Notes: generated by a model from the sequence alone, not told the origin. DNA of 64,000 nt from a bacterium (GCA_030530385.1 JAUMVB010000003.1:1-64000), one strand, 5' to 3'. Shown: positions 31,591-41,311, numbered from the stretch's first letter. A program made the numbers and translations.

Positions 31591-33105
31591 ATGGCTACTA
31601 TGAAAGAATTGCGCGATGAGCGCCTACGAAAACTAGAAGAAATCAAAAATCTCGGATTGGACCCATATCCAGCTAAGACTGAGCGCACGGTTATGACCGC
31701 AGAAATAATAAATCATTTCGATGAGATGGAAGGTAAAACCGTATCTGTTGCTGGACGAATTGCTGGTATCCGAAAGTTTGGAAAACTAGCATTTATTGTT
31801 TTGTGCGATTTTTCGGGCAAAATTCAACTTTTTATCACCGCGAAAGATTTGGCAGAAACTAGCGCAAAGGATAATTTTATCGGAATCAAAGACCTTAATT
31901 TGCTTGACACGGGTGATTTTATTCAGGCGAACGGAGAGGTGATTAAAAGTAAAACTGGCGAAATTTCGGTAGCGACTCGAGAACTGCGACTTCTTACTAA
32001 ATCTCTTCGCCCGATGCCATCGCAACAAGATGGCTTTACGAATAAAGAAGAGCGCTTCCGCCGTCGCTATGTTGACATGAATGTCAATCTAGAAGTTCGT
32101 GATCGGTTTGTTCGTCGTTCTAAATTTTGGCAAGCGACTCGTGATTTTTTGAACTCGCATGGATTTTTTGAGATTAATATTCCGGTTCTTGAACACACTA
32201 CAGGCGGAGCTGATGCAAATCCATTTGTAACACATATGGATGCGCTTGATGATGCGCAGTTTTATCTCCGAATTAGTCATGAACTACCTTTGAAACGTTT
32301 GCTTGGAGCGGGCTTTGAAAAGGTTTATGATCTTGGCCCACGTTTTCGTAACGAAAATTACTCCGACGAGCATTTGCCGGAGCATATTGCGATGGAGTGG
32401 TATGCGGCTTATTGGGACTGGCACGAAGGAATGGCGTTCATGGAGGAAATGTATAAATATGTCCTCCAAGAAACTTTTGGCACTTTGAAATTTAAACTTG
32501 ATCGTTTTGATGTTGATATGAGTGGAAAATGGGAAGTGTGGGACTATGCTGAAGTGATTAAAAAGCACTATGATATTGATGTTTTCGATACAACGATCGA
32601 AGAAGTGTCTGCAAAACTGAAGGAGAATAATCTTGAAGTTGAAAAGACAGATTCGATTCCACGAGGCATTGATAAGCTTTGGAAAAATATCCGCAAAGAT
32701 GTTGCGGGTCCAGTTTGGTTAGTGAACACACCTAAGTTTATCTCGCCACTATCAAAGAGTGATCCAAATAATCCGCAAGTTGTAGAGCGATTTCAGCCAG
32801 TGATTGCTGGCTCGGAGCTTGGTAATGGCTTTTCGGAGCTTAATGATCCAATTGACCAGTTGAACCGGTTTGTTGAGCAGCAGCAAATGCGTGACGATGG
32901 CGATAGTGAGGCGATGATGCTTGATATAGACTATGTTGAGATGCTTGAATATGGTATGCCACCAGCTTGTGGATGGGGCTACAGTGAGCGTGTTTTCTGG
33001 ATTTTTGAAGGAGTTACCGCGCGCGAAGGTGTGCCGTTTCCGCAATTAAAGCATGAAATTTCTGAAATAACCAAAGAAATCTATCCTGAACTTAACTTGA
33101 AATAG
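31591..33105 (+). CDS. lysS: Lysyl-tRNA synthetase, class II
   Basis: 504 residues. N-terminal OB anticodon domain (VSVAGRIAGIRKFGKLAFI near 50), then the class II core: motif 2 FRNENYSDEHLPEH near 250 and motif 3 GWGYSERVFWIFEG near 470. The C-terminal part is closer to the archaeal/CPR-like short type than to E. coli. ATG 31591 lies 10 nt after TAAAAT (31575-31580), no Shine-Dalgarno. Confidence 0.95.
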   Translation: MATMKELRDERLRKLEEIKNLGLDPYPAKTERTVMTAEIINHFDEMEGKTVSVAGRIAGIRKFGKLAFIVLCDFSGKIQLFITAKDLAETSAKDNFIGIKDLNLLDTGDFIQANGEVIKSKTGEISVATRELRLLTKSLRPMPSQQDGFTNKEERFRRRYVDMNVNLEVRDRFVRRSKFWQATRDFLNSHGFFEINIPVLEHTTGGADANPFVTHMDALDDAQFYLRISHELPLKRLLGAGFEKVYDLGPRFRNENYSDEHLPEHIAMEWYAAYWDWHEGMAFMEEMYKYVLQETFGTLKFKLDRFDVDMSGKWEVWDYAEVIKKHYDIDVFDTTIEEVSAKLKENNLEVEKTDSIPRGIDKLWKNIRKDVAGPVWLVNTPKFISPLSKSDPNNPQVVERFQPVIAGSELGNGFSELNDPIDQLNRFVEQQQMRDDGDSEAMMLDIDYVEMLEYGMPPACGWGYSERVFWIFEGVTAREGVPFPQLKHEISEITKEIYPELNLK

Positions 33106-33140
33106 AAAAACATAAGCTTGATTTTTTCGCTATAAAAGTG

Positions 33141-33146
33141 TAAAAT
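33141..33146 (+). promoter_or_regulatory. -10 box of the dehydrogenase gene, leaderless layout
   Basis: TAAAAT, exactly 6 nt before ATG 33153. Confidence 0.55.
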
Positions 33147-33152
33147 ACTGCT

Positions 33153-34142
33153 ATGAAGATTATAGCTTTTGGTGTGAGAAAAGATGAACTTCCATATTTT
33201 GAGAAATATGCTGATGAGTTTAGTATTGAGTATGCTACAACTACAAAAGAACTAACTCCTGAAACCGTCCATTTAGCACAAGGTTATGATGCGGTTTCGG
33301 ATTATACTTCTAGCGAAGCTTTAAATGATGTTTGGGCTGAGCTTAAAAAAATGGGTATTAATTTTTTCAGTGTTCGAACGGCAGGATTTGATGGAATTGA
33401 TCTTGAAAAAGCCAAGTCTCACGGAATTAAGATCGCTAACGTTCCGCAATATTCGCCTAGCGCGATTGCTGAGTTTGCTGTGGCTTTAGCGCTTGCTACG
33501 GTGCGGCGACTGCCATTAGCTCTAAGTCGAGCAGCTGTTCAGGATTTTTCAGTCGAGAATCTAATGGGTCGCGAGTTGAATTCTATGACAATTGGAATTA
33601 TTGGTACTGGTCATATTGGATTAACCACCGCTAAAGTTTTTAATGCTTTTGGCGCGAAAGTAATTGGCTATGATATTACTCAAAATCCAGCAGTAGAGAA
33701 TATTCTAGAATACAAATCTTTGGATGAGGTTTTTGCCGAAGCTGATATTATTTCGCTTCATATTCCATTAACGGATGATAACTATCATATTATTAATGCT
33801 GATTCTATCGCTAAAATGAAGGATGGTGTGGTGATTATTAACACGGCTCGTGGAGCACATGTTGATGCAGAAGCGTTACGAGATGCGTTGGTCTCAGGCA
33901 AAGTTTCAGCGGCAGGACTTGATGTTTACGAATTTGAACGAAAACTACTCAAAAAAGATTTGAGCGGAGAAGTGATTCAGGATTCTATTTTTCGGGATCT
34001 ATCAAGTTTACCAAATGTAATAATGACGCCACATATCGCATTTAATACAGACACTGCTGTTAAAAATATGGTTAAGATGTCGACCGAAAACCTAATTTCG
34101 TTTAAGAATGCTGGTGTTAGTGACAACGAATTAACCAAGTAG
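33153..34142 (+). CDS. D-2-hydroxyacid dehydrogenase, probably D-lactate dehydrogenase
   Basis: 329 residues. RTAGFDGIDLEKAKSHGIKI near 77, NAD-binding GTGHIG near 150, catalytic Arg in INTARGAHVDAEAL near 228, Glu near 258 (GLDVYEFERKLLKKDL) and catalytic His in MTPHIAFNTD near 292. The YEFE segment after the NAD domain favours D-lactate over other hydroxyacids. It would reduce pyruvate to D-lactate and regenerate NAD, fitting a fermenting organism. Substrate is inferred from family resemblance. Confidence 0.85.
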   Translation: MKIIAFGVRKDELPYFEKYADEFSIEYATTTKELTPETVHLAQGYDAVSDYTSSEALNDVWAELKKMGINFFSVRTAGFDGIDLEKAKSHGIKIANVPQYSPSAIAEFAVALALATVRRLPLALSRAAVQDFSVENLMGRELNSMTIGIIGTGHIGLTTAKVFNAFGAKVIGYDITQNPAVENILEYKSLDEVFAEADIISLHIPLTDDNYHIINADSIAKMKDGVVIINTARGAHVDAEALRDALVSGKVSAAGLDVYEFERKLLKKDLSGEVIQDSIFRDLSSLPNVIMTPHIAFNTDTAVKNMVKMSTENLISFKNAGVSDNELTK

Positions 34143-34200
34143 CTCACACTACATAACTAGCTCACGTTCTTGTAAGCTGGTTTTTTATTTTGAAAAATGT

Positions 34201-34206
34201 TAAAAT
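34201..34206 (+). promoter_or_regulatory. -10 box of the DUF2207 gene, leaderless layout
   Basis: TAAAAT, exactly 6 nt before ATG 34213. Confidence 0.55.
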
Positions 34207-34212
34207 CATAGC

Positions 34213-35988
34213 ATGAAGAAGCTTATTTTTATTTTAGTGGTTACGATTTTATCTTTTGGTGGTGTTTTTCATCAAACAGCTTTTGCTGATGCGAATGATT
34301 TTGTGGTTAAAAAATTTGAAGCAGATTACTATCTAAGTAAAGATTCGGAGAATCGATCAATACTCAAAGTTATAGAAGAAATTACGGTTGAGTTTCCGGA
34401 TTTTGACCAAAACCACGGTATTGAGCGTGCTTTACCGAAAAAATATCAAGGTCACGATTCCTTTCTGGGCGGTCTGAAAGTTCTTCGAAATGGAGAACAA
34501 GAGGGTGTTTCGTCTAGTGATGAGAACGGTAATATAGTTTTTAGAATTGGCAAGGCGGATGAGTATGTTCGTGGCGAACAGAAATATCGGATAGAATATT
34601 CATACCGTGATGTAATTCGCGATGATTTAAAAACCAAAAATTCAAACGCAAAAGAACAGTTTTTTATTTGGAATACTAATGGGACTCAGTGGAGACAGAA
34701 TTTTCGCAATTTAATCGCACGAGTCCATATACCTAAGGAGCTATCTTCTAAATATACTGGGCTGTCTTGTTATTTTGGTGAAGAAGGGAGTAAAGAAAAA
34801 TGCCCTACTGCTGAAAAATCTGAAGAATCTGATGGGTCAATAGCTTTAACATTTGGTGCTTCTAGTCTTTCCGTGGGGCAAAATGTAACTTTTTCGATTA
34901 CATTAAAACCCGATACTTTTGTTGGTTATCAAGAGCCTTTTTGGGTGAAATATATTGGTTTTTCGTTATGGATTGTTTCAGCTATAGAGGTTGCTATAAC
35001 TGTTTATCTAATTCATCTTTCACTAACTAGATTTCGCTCTGTAAAAACTGGCGATCCTATCGTCCCTCAATATTTACCGCCAAATGATATTTCGCTATTT
35101 GAAAGTGCAGTTTTGACTAAAGCTAATTCTAAAGTTATTGCAGCAATGATTATTAAAATGGCAATTAATGGTAATATTAAAATTATTGAGCGAGATAGTA
35201 AGGGCGTTTTTTCTAGAGGCAAAGAATATATTTTACGGAAAATTAATAATAACGGACTGATTGGCAATGAGTCTATTACTTTCAATAAGATATTTAAAAG
35301 TAACAAGACTGAAGTTAAAATAAGCTCGTTGCGTACAGATTTCTTCAATGATTTCCCTTATTATGCCGAAAAAGTTATGAAAGATGATAGATTTTATTCA
35401 TCGATATCGCGAACGGATGTAGGTATTGTTTTGCTATTGTCCATGCTGGTTCTATTAGGGGTCTTGTATACCACTGGAGCCTTTGAAGGGATTATGGACA
35501 GATATATTGGTAGTTTAGCGATTTTAGCTATTTTAAGTATTGTGAATACTGTTTATTCGATGATTTTGCTTAGCTTGCATCCGTTGAATATGTCTGGCGC
35601 TAAATATAAAGACTATCTTGATGGTCTTAAACTTTATATGAAACTCGCAGAAGCTGATCGCATAAAGATCCTTCAGAGCGTGAAGGGGGCTGAGCGTTTA
35701 GAAGAAATAGGTGAGTCTCGAGTGAAACTTTATGAAAGACTTTTGCCTTATGCTATTTTATTTGGTATTGAAAAATCTTGGTTGCATGTTTTGTCGATTG
35801 AATATGGTAATGCGGCACCAAGCTGGTATGATGGGACTACGGCGTTTAATGCGGCAGTATTCGCTCAGTCTATCAGCTCGATTTCTAGTTCTGTAAATAG
35901 CTATACTGATACTTCTAGCTCTAGTAGCGGCGGCGGTGGAGAATTCTCTGGCGGTGGCGGTGGGGGAGGAGGCGGTGGAGGTTGGTAA
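34213..35988 (+). CDS. DUF2207-family membrane protein with Gly-rich tail
   Basis: 591 residues. Signal peptide 1-25 (IFILVVTILSFGGVF...AFA), an extracellular beta domain at 30-230 (HGIERALPKKYQGHD; YSYRDVIRD; FIWNTNGTQWRQNF), a span near 250-270, a cytoplasmic winged-helix-like part (LTKANSKVIAAMIIKMAING), two more spans near 400-460, and a C-terminal block that ends in a Ser-rich run and more than ten Gly plus a final Trp. The order matches DUF2207 (YciQ-like). Role unknown, likely at the cell envelope. Confidence 0.85.
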   Translation: MKKLIFILVVTILSFGGVFHQTAFADANDFVVKKFEADYYLSKDSENRSILKVIEEITVEFPDFDQNHGIERALPKKYQGHDSFLGGLKVLRNGEQEGVSSSDENGNIVFRIGKADEYVRGEQKYRIEYSYRDVIRDDLKTKNSNAKEQFFIWNTNGTQWRQNFRNLIARVHIPKELSSKYTGLSCYFGEEGSKEKCPTAEKSEESDGSIALTFGASSLSVGQNVTFSITLKPDTFVGYQEPFWVKYIGFSLWIVSAIEVAITVYLIHLSLTRFRSVKTGDPIVPQYLPPNDISLFESAVLTKANSKVIAAMIIKMAINGNIKIIERDSKGVFSRGKEYILRKINNNGLIGNESITFNKIFKSNKTEVKISSLRTDFFNDFPYYAEKVMKDDRFYSSISRTDVGIVLLLSMLVLLGVLYTTGAFEGIMDRYIGSLAILAILSIVNTVYSMILLSLHPLNMSGAKYKDYLDGLKLYMKLAEADRIKILQSVKGAERLEEIGESRVKLYERLLPYAILFGIEKSWLHVLSIEYGNAAPSWYDGTTAFNAAVFAQSISSISSSVNSYTDTSSSSSGGGGEFSGGGGGGGGGGGW

Positions 35989-36069
35989 ATTCTCCGCTTA
36001 AATCATTGTTATAAGAAATAGGTGCTTGATAAATTTGCTATGAAGCACCTATTTTATTAGAGCGAAATT

Positions 36070-36102
36070 TAAAACCGCCTCATAGAAGCGGTTTTAAATA
36101 AA
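36070..36102. terminator. Terminator between DUF2207 gene and tRNA-Val
   Basis: AAAACCGC pairs with GCGGTTTT; A/T-rich flanks on both sides, so it can serve both converging units. Confidence 0.75.
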
Positions 36103-36109
36103 TAATTTC

Positions 36110-36186
36110 TGGTGGGTGATTAGGGACTCGAACCCCAGACCCTCTCGGTGTAAACGAGATGCTCTAGCCAACTGAGCTAATCACCC
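36110..36186 (-). tRNA. tRNA-Val (anticodon TAC)
   Basis: Minus strand: acceptor GGGTGAT/ATCACCC, D arm TAGCTCAGTTGGCTAGAGCA, anticodon stem TCTCG/CGAGA with loop TTTACAC, T loop GGTTCGAGTCC, discriminator A and encoded CCA (36112-36110). Confidence 0.96.
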
Positions 36187-36311
36187 GAACATTTATAATT
36201 TTATCAATTATGACGTATAAAGTCAAGGATTTTTTATGCTAAAATTATTTTTATAAAAATCATTAGCATAATATTGAACTTTGACGTAAAGTATGATTAA
36301 ATATAAGCATT

Positions 36312-39164
36312 ATGAATAGTTTTTGGGCTGGGTTGAAAAATAAAAAAAATTTGTTTTTTGTTTTTTTGGCTATCTTTAATTTAAATATTTTTTTTGTATC
36401 TGGTGATTATTATGCTTATGCTGTAGTTAAAGACTATGTATATACCGAGGAAGATTGTAAACAAGCTGGTTTGGAATTTGACAAGGAGGGTATAGGAACT
36501 AGACCTGGCATTGGATGTGTTTTTTATTCTGCTAGTGGAGCAATTATTAATCGAAAGAAGCAGATTGATGCTACTGTTATTGGACAGAGTAGTAATTTAT
36601 ATAGCAAAATGGACGCCTATACAACTAATGACTCCGGTAAGGAGCCAACATCTTGTTTGAGTGGGTATAAAAAAGGTAGATATGATTTTGGTAATGCAAA
36701 AGATGTTCCTGCATGTATTAAAGATAAAAGTTTTAGGGGTACTCCAGGATTGCCTTCTGGGGTTAACGATGCTGATATCTATGACGAGAAGAGCTGTAAA
36801 GATGACGGGGGTAGTTGGTTTTATACTAATAATAATCATCACAGTGGCTCAATGTGTGGTTTTGGCAAAAAACTGAGAGATGATGGTTTCACAGAGGAGT
36901 GGAATTATGCAATGGTTAAAAAACAAAGACCAGATGAATTCTTTGCTAGTTCTGAAAGATGTCCTAATGGATATACTAAATTTGTGAAAACTGAAGGTGG
37001 TAACCAGAGGAATGCATGTAGAAAGTCATCAAATGGGACTAACCTGGATTGTACCAAGCCTGAAAATAAGGAAAAAAAAGAATGTAAAGATGCTGAGAAG
37101 GATTTTGGTTCTGGGGATGATAGCGGTAGTTCCGAAGACAAATCCTCCTGTAAAATAGATGGCGTGGGTTGGATTGTTTGTCCTGGTGCAAACTTTTTGT
37201 CTAAAGTAGTGATGGATTCGTATAAACTTATTGCCGATAATTTACTACAAGTTAGATCTAATGAGCTTTTTACCAACAGTGGTCAAGATAAAAGTAGCGG
37301 CAAAAGCCTTACTGAGGTATGGGGTAATTTTCGTGATATAGCCAACGTTTTGTTTGTGATTTTATTTACAATTGTTATAATTTCTCAAATCACTAGCCTT
37401 GGTATTTCTAATTACGGTATTAAAAAAATGCTCCCGCGTCTTTTAATCTTTGCTATCTTAATTAATATATCTTATTACATTTCTGTTATTGCAGTAGATG
37501 CATCTAATATACTAGGTCGAAGTATATTTAATACTATAATAGGAAGTGTAGAATGGAGTGGAGCTTCTGGAGATAGTAGTCTATCTACGATAGTTGCTGG
37601 GGGCTTGGCACTTGGTACTGGAGCTATATTATTTGGTGGAACTATGCTATTGGCACTTATCTCCGCTGCTATCGGTATGGCTGTAATGATAATTACTCTA
37701 ATGATTCGTCAGGCGGCTGTGATTATTTTGGTTGTATTATCGCCAATTGCTTTCGCCTCTGCTATTTTACCTAATACCGAAGGAATTTTTAACAAATGGA
37801 AAAGTATATTTAAATCTATGCTAGTCATTTATCCTATGGCATCTATTGTGGTTTCTTTATCGGTTTTAGCTTCTAATACTTTAGCGGCTACGGCTAACGG
37901 TAATCATCTTATTCAGGGCTTATATTTAACCTTACCATTTGTTGGTATGGCTGGAGTAGTTGCTTTAATTAGGGGTGCTTTAGCTGCTCTAGATAAACTA
38001 ACGAATGCTAATATTACAGGCAAACTCAGTTCTCTTGCTGGTGGCGCAAATAAATTTATGGGTAATACTTCCATGGCGAAACATGCTACTAACTGGAGTA
38101 GAGGTAATGTAGGTGCTCTTACTGGAAGAGATAAAAATCCTAATACGAAAATTGGTCGTTTTTTGGGTCGGGCTGGCCGGATGACTGGTGTAGCTGCTGT
38201 TGCTGGAGGGTTGCGAAACTCCCGACTTCGCGCTGATAGTAATGCTCAGATTATCGAAGAAAACCAGAAATGGGACGATGAAGACCGCAGAATTGCTATG
38301 CTAGAACAAATGGAAGCAAGTGGAACTATTACAGATTCTCAGCTTCGTTCGTTAAATGGTTTGCGGGCTATTAAGCAAAAGCGTGAAGACGACCAAATCA
38401 CTGCGCAATCTGTCGCTATGGCAAGGAGCTGGGCTACTTTGAATGGTGATGCGGCTAAAGATGCGGCTATAGAAAACTCTCTTGTTGGAGCTATGCAGTC
38501 TGGGGATTTTTCTAAGTTCAGGGTTGCGTATGGGGCTGCAAAAAATTCCGGAAAAAAGGAGAGCGATATTGCCAATATAATGTCTTCCGCTATTAAATCA
38601 TCGGGTGTATCGCAGGAGTTTGCGCAGAAGTTTACGGATAGGTATGCAGGCGATATGAAGGCTGTATCTCCTTCGCTCATGGGCGCCATGACTGTTGCTC
38701 GAAATACTCAAGGCGGTATTACTACTCAAAAGCTTTCAAATGGTTTAACTATGGCCGAAAGTGTTATGGGCCAAGCTATGTCTGACCCTGGGGCGTATGC
38801 AAACATGACTGCGAAAAGCTTAACTGCGCTTCGTCCTGGCGAAACTACTAACTATTTGAATGCTATAGATAATATGAGCCAAGATCAGCTATCTAGCGCC
38901 ATAAGTATGGCTAATAATGCGCTCACTAACCCAGAGACTCGCGATGATATGACGGCTGATCAGGAAAAATTCTTGAATCAAATTATTCAAAAAGCTAACT
39001 CTAAGATTGTAGCTAATCCCAATTCTAACACTAACTCCAGTCAAAAAGCTAACCCTCCTTCAAATCCAGTTCCGAACAATAATAGTCCAACTAGAAAAGT
39101 TCAACCTAACTATAGGGGCAATTGGATTAATCCAGATTCTGGTAAAAAACCTAATAACCCTTGA
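36312..39164 (+). CDS. Large VirB6/TrbL-like polytopic protein with Cys-rich ectodomain
   Basis: 950 residues. N-terminal signal anchor (about 12-35), then an extracellular region of about 280 residues with repeated Cys pairs (YTEEDCKQAG...GIGCVFY; YDEKSCKDDGG...SMCGF). Six or so spans follow at about 340-590 (ANVLFVILFTIVIISQI; LLIFAILINISYYISVIAVD; ITLMIRQAAVIILVVLSPIAF), then a cytoplasmic Ala/Met/Gln-rich helical tail ending in a Pro/Asn-rich segment. The central block resembles VirB6/TrbL of type IV secretion, known in CPR genomes. No VirB4 or other T4SS gene is in the window. Divergent from tRNA-Val. Confidence 0.7.
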   Translation: MNSFWAGLKNKKNLFFVFLAIFNLNIFFVSGDYYAYAVVKDYVYTEEDCKQAGLEFDKEGIGTRPGIGCVFYSASGAIINRKKQIDATVIGQSSNLYSKMDAYTTNDSGKEPTSCLSGYKKGRYDFGNAKDVPACIKDKSFRGTPGLPSGVNDADIYDEKSCKDDGGSWFYTNNNHHSGSMCGFGKKLRDDGFTEEWNYAMVKKQRPDEFFASSERCPNGYTKFVKTEGGNQRNACRKSSNGTNLDCTKPENKEKKECKDAEKDFGSGDDSGSSEDKSSCKIDGVGWIVCPGANFLSKVVMDSYKLIADNLLQVRSNELFTNSGQDKSSGKSLTEVWGNFRDIANVLFVILFTIVIISQITSLGISNYGIKKMLPRLLIFAILINISYYISVIAVDASNILGRSIFNTIIGSVEWSGASGDSSLSTIVAGGLALGTGAILFGGTMLLALISAAIGMAVMIITLMIRQAAVIILVVLSPIAFASAILPNTEGIFNKWKSIFKSMLVIYPMASIVVSLSVLASNTLAATANGNHLIQGLYLTLPFVGMAGVVALIRGALAALDKLTNANITGKLSSLAGGANKFMGNTSMAKHATNWSRGNVGALTGRDKNPNTKIGRFLGRAGRMTGVAAVAGGLRNSRLRADSNAQIIEENQKWDDEDRRIAMLEQMEASGTITDSQLRSLNGLRAIKQKREDDQITAQSVAMARSWATLNGDAAKDAAIENSLVGAMQSGDFSKFRVAYGAAKNSGKKESDIANIMSSAIKSSGVSQEFAQKFTDRYAGDMKAVSPSLMGAMTVARNTQGGITTQKLSNGLTMAESVMGQAMSDPGAYANMTAKSLTALRPGETTNYLNAIDNMSQDQLSSAISMANNALTNPETRDDMTADQEKFLNQIIQKANSKIVANPNSNTNSSQKANPPSNPVPNNNSPTRKVQPNYRGNWINPDSGKKPNNP

Positions 39165-39180
39165 CACTAAAACATACATT

Positions 39181-39210
39181 AAAAGCACCTCTTTAAGGAG
39201 GTTGCTTTTT
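39181..39210 (+). terminator. Terminator abutting the serS promoter
   Basis: AAAAGCACCTC pairs with GAGGTTGCTTTTT (one bulge). The serS -10 starts 4 nt further on. Confidence 0.75.
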
Positions 39211-39214
39211 GTGA

Positions 39215-39220
39215 TATAAT
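39215..39220 (+). promoter_or_regulatory. -10 box of serS, leaderless layout
   Basis: TATAAT, exactly 6 nt before ATG 39227. Confidence 0.6.
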
Positions 39221-39226
39221 TTAATC

Positions 39227-40501
39227 ATGCTAGATATAAAATTTATTCGTGAAAATTTGGCGCAAGTTAAAAAAGATACTGCAAATAAAGGCTATAAAAC
39301 TGATGTTGATGCGGTTCTTGAACTTGATGACCAAAGAAAGAAGCTGACCTATAAAATTGATGAATTACGTGCTCGTCGTAATCAAATTTCTGATTTGATG
39401 AAAAAAGCTGGTGGTAAACCTTCTGAAGAAAACATAATTGAGGGTAAAAAAATCAAGACTGAACTTGCAGAGCTTGAAAATGAATTCCGCGATATTGACG
39501 AGAAATTAAATGCGGGATTAAACGCTATCCCAAATATACTCCAACCAGACGTACCAATTGGTGAAGAAGGCGAAGATGAAGTTGTAAAGGAATGGGGAGT
39601 TGAGTTAGCTGAACAAAAATTTGGTTCAGAGCGAGTTGGTGCAAAAGATCATCTTGATTTTGCAATGAATAAAAACTGGGTTGATTTTGAACGTGGAGCG
39701 AAAGTTACTGGTGCAAAGTTTTACTTCTTAAAAGGTGATTTGGCGCTTCTTGAAAATGCTATTTACCAGTTTGCGTTAAACAAACTGCTTTCTAAGAACT
39801 TTAATTTTATGACCGTTCCGCATATGGTTAACGGTAGAGTTGCGACGGGCACAGGTTTTGCGCCACGTTCTAGTGATCAGAGTGATGAATATTTTATAGA
39901 AAACGAAGACCTAAGCTTAATTGCGACTGCCGAAATGTCGCTAACCGGTTATCATGCGAATGAAATTCTTGAAGAATCGGATCTACCGTTGTTTTATGCT
40001 GGCTATTCGCCTTGCTATCGCAAAGAGGCAGGAACTTACGGTAAGCATACACGCGGGCTTTTCCGTGTTCATCAGTTTAACAAGCTTGAAATGTATGCTT
40101 ATACTTTACCCGAACAAAGTGTTGAAGCTCACGAAAAAATTCTGGCTGTCGAAGAGGAAATTTATCAAGATCTAGGAATCCCATATCGTGTAATCAATAT
40201 TGCCAGTGGGGATTTGGGCGCGCCAGCTTCAAAGAAATACGATATTGAATATTGGAGCCCAGTTGACGGTAAGTATCGTGAAATTACTAGCTGCTCAAAC
40301 TGTACAGATTATCAGGCGCGAAATTTGAATATTCGCGTTCGTCGAACTAGTGGTGATTTACAGGTAGTTCATACGCTCAATGGTACAGCCGTTTCGCTTG
40401 CGCGTTGTTTGGTAGCAATACTCGAAAACTTCCAGAATGGAGATAATTTAATTATCCCAGAAGTTTTGCAACCATTTATGGGTGGCAGAAAAGAAATCTA
40501 G
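39227..40501 (+). CDS. serS: Seryl-tRNA synthetase
   Basis: 424 residues, standard length. N-terminal long antiparallel coiled coil at about 30-100 that grips the long arm of tRNA-Ser. Class II core: TGTGFAPRSSDQSDEYFIE near 208, motif 2 YSPCYRKEAGTYGKHTRGLF near 262, and motif 3 TLNGTAVSLARCLVAILENF near 385. Ends LQPFMGGRKEI. Confidence 0.96.
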   Translation: MLDIKFIRENLAQVKKDTANKGYKTDVDAVLELDDQRKKLTYKIDELRARRNQISDLMKKAGGKPSEENIIEGKKIKTELAELENEFRDIDEKLNAGLNAIPNILQPDVPIGEEGEDEVVKEWGVELAEQKFGSERVGAKDHLDFAMNKNWVDFERGAKVTGAKFYFLKGDLALLENAIYQFALNKLLSKNFNFMTVPHMVNGRVATGTGFAPRSSDQSDEYFIENEDLSLIATAEMSLTGYHANEILEESDLPLFYAGYSPCYRKEAGTYGKHTRGLFRVHQFNKLEMYAYTLPEQSVEAHEKILAVEEEIYQDLGIPYRVINIASGDLGAPASKKYDIEYWSPVDGKYREITSCSNCTDYQARNLNIRVRRTSGDLQVVHTLNGTAVSLARCLVAILENFQNGDNLIIPEVLQPFMGGRKEI

Positions 40502-40505
40502 AACT

Positions 40506-40565
40506 ATAAAGCACTATATTTAGCGTATATGTATATTTTACAACACTATATATAGTGCTTTTTAA
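40506..40565 (+). terminator. Terminator after serS
   Basis: AAAGCACTATAT pairs with ATATAGTGCTTT across a long A/T-rich loop, followed by TTTAATTT. Confidence 0.7.
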
Positions 40566-40619
40566 TTTACTTATGCTATAATATAAATATAGCCAAAATA
40601 TAGAAAGAAGGTGATTATA

Positions 40620-40847
40620 ATGGCTATAATAATTTATACAAGGAATGATTGCCGTCCATGTAAGGAGACTAAAAAACGCTTTGAGGAATTTGGTATTCCT
40701 TTCGAAGAAATTAATCTTGATGAGCATCCAGAACTTATTGGTTATGTTAAGGATGATCTTGGCTTTAGTTCTACTCCAGTTATTGTAACTCATGACGGGG
40801 TATGGTCTGGTTATAGGCTAGATAAGATTAAGGCAATTAAGCAATAG
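40620..40847 (+). CDS. NrdH-like glutaredoxin/thioredoxin-fold protein
   Basis: 75 residues from ATG 40620, set by GAAGGTGAT upstream. Active site CRPC at 11-14 after IIIYTRND, cis-Pro in STPVIVTHDG near 54 and a C-terminal WSGYRLDKI that matches the NrdH W-S-G-F/Y-R tail. Small redoxin, likely donating electrons to a reductase such as ribonucleotide reductase; no nrd gene is nearby. Promoter: extended -10 TTATGCTATAAT at 40571-40582. Confidence 0.88.
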   Translation: MAIIIYTRNDCRPCKETKKRFEEFGIPFEEINLDEHPELIGYVKDDLGFSSTPVIVTHDGVWSGYRLDKIKAIKQ

Positions 40848-40876
40848 CTCGCTTATTGAGGCGGGCTCTTTTTCTT
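40846..40876 (+). terminator. Terminator after the redoxin gene
   Basis: AGCTCGC pairs with GCGGGCT (one G-U), then CTTTTTCTT. Its T tract runs into the next -35. Confidence 0.65.
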
Positions 40877-40903
40877 GACAATCAAAAAGGTTTATGCTAA
40901 TAT
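40875..40903 (+). promoter_or_regulatory. Promoter of hpf
   Basis: TTGACA (40875-40880), 17 bp, TAATAT (40898-40903), with TTATGC before the -10. Confidence 0.8.
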
Positions 40904-40933
40904 TTGAGTAGTAATTAACAGAAAAGGAAAGAC

Positions 40934-41302
40934 ATGATTTCACAGATTGAAGTTACAGGAAATAAATACGAAGTTGATGAAAATACAAAAAAATATGCAA
41001 TTAAGCATATTGGTAAACTAGATAAATATCTACCGCGACACGCTAAAAAATCAGCATCGGCGCGCGTTTTGATTGCTCAAATTAACGGTACTCATGACAA
41101 TAAATATGAAGTTGAAGTAATCGTTGATGTACCAGATAAAACTTTGGTGGCAAAAGATCAAAGCTCGAATGTTCTTGCTGCGATTGATATTGTTGAAGCC
41201 AAGCTTGACGGACAGATCCGCCGTTACAAGACCGAAAAAAATCCACGCCTTGGTAAAGCTGGTATTATGGCAAAGTTTAAGCGCTCATTTAAACGAGGAT
41301 AA
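40934..41302 (+). CDS. hpf: Ribosome hibernation-promoting factor (short HPF/YfiA type)
   Basis: 122 residues. MISQIEVTGNKYEVDENTKKYA start, then KLDKYLPRH near 33, YEVEVIVDVP near 58 and DIVEAKLDGQIRRYK near 83: the beta-alpha-beta-beta-beta-alpha fold that binds the decoding site of idle ribosomes. The long C-terminal dimerisation domain is missing; instead there is a basic tail (MAKFKRSFKRG). ATG after GGAAAGAC. Own promoter and terminator. Confidence 0.9.
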   Translation: MISQIEVTGNKYEVDENTKKYAIKHIGKLDKYLPRHAKKSASARVLIAQINGTHDNKYEVEVIVDVPDKTLVAKDQSSNVLAAIDIVEAKLDGQIRRYKTEKNPRLGKAGIMAKFKRSFKRG

Positions 41303-41311
41303 GTTACTGTA

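Noticed and set aside
35930-35988. Gly-coding repeat at the end of the DUF2207 gene as a frameshift or phase-variable tract
   Set aside because: Mixed GGC/GGT/GGA codons and no long single-base run; Gly-rich tails are normal for this family.
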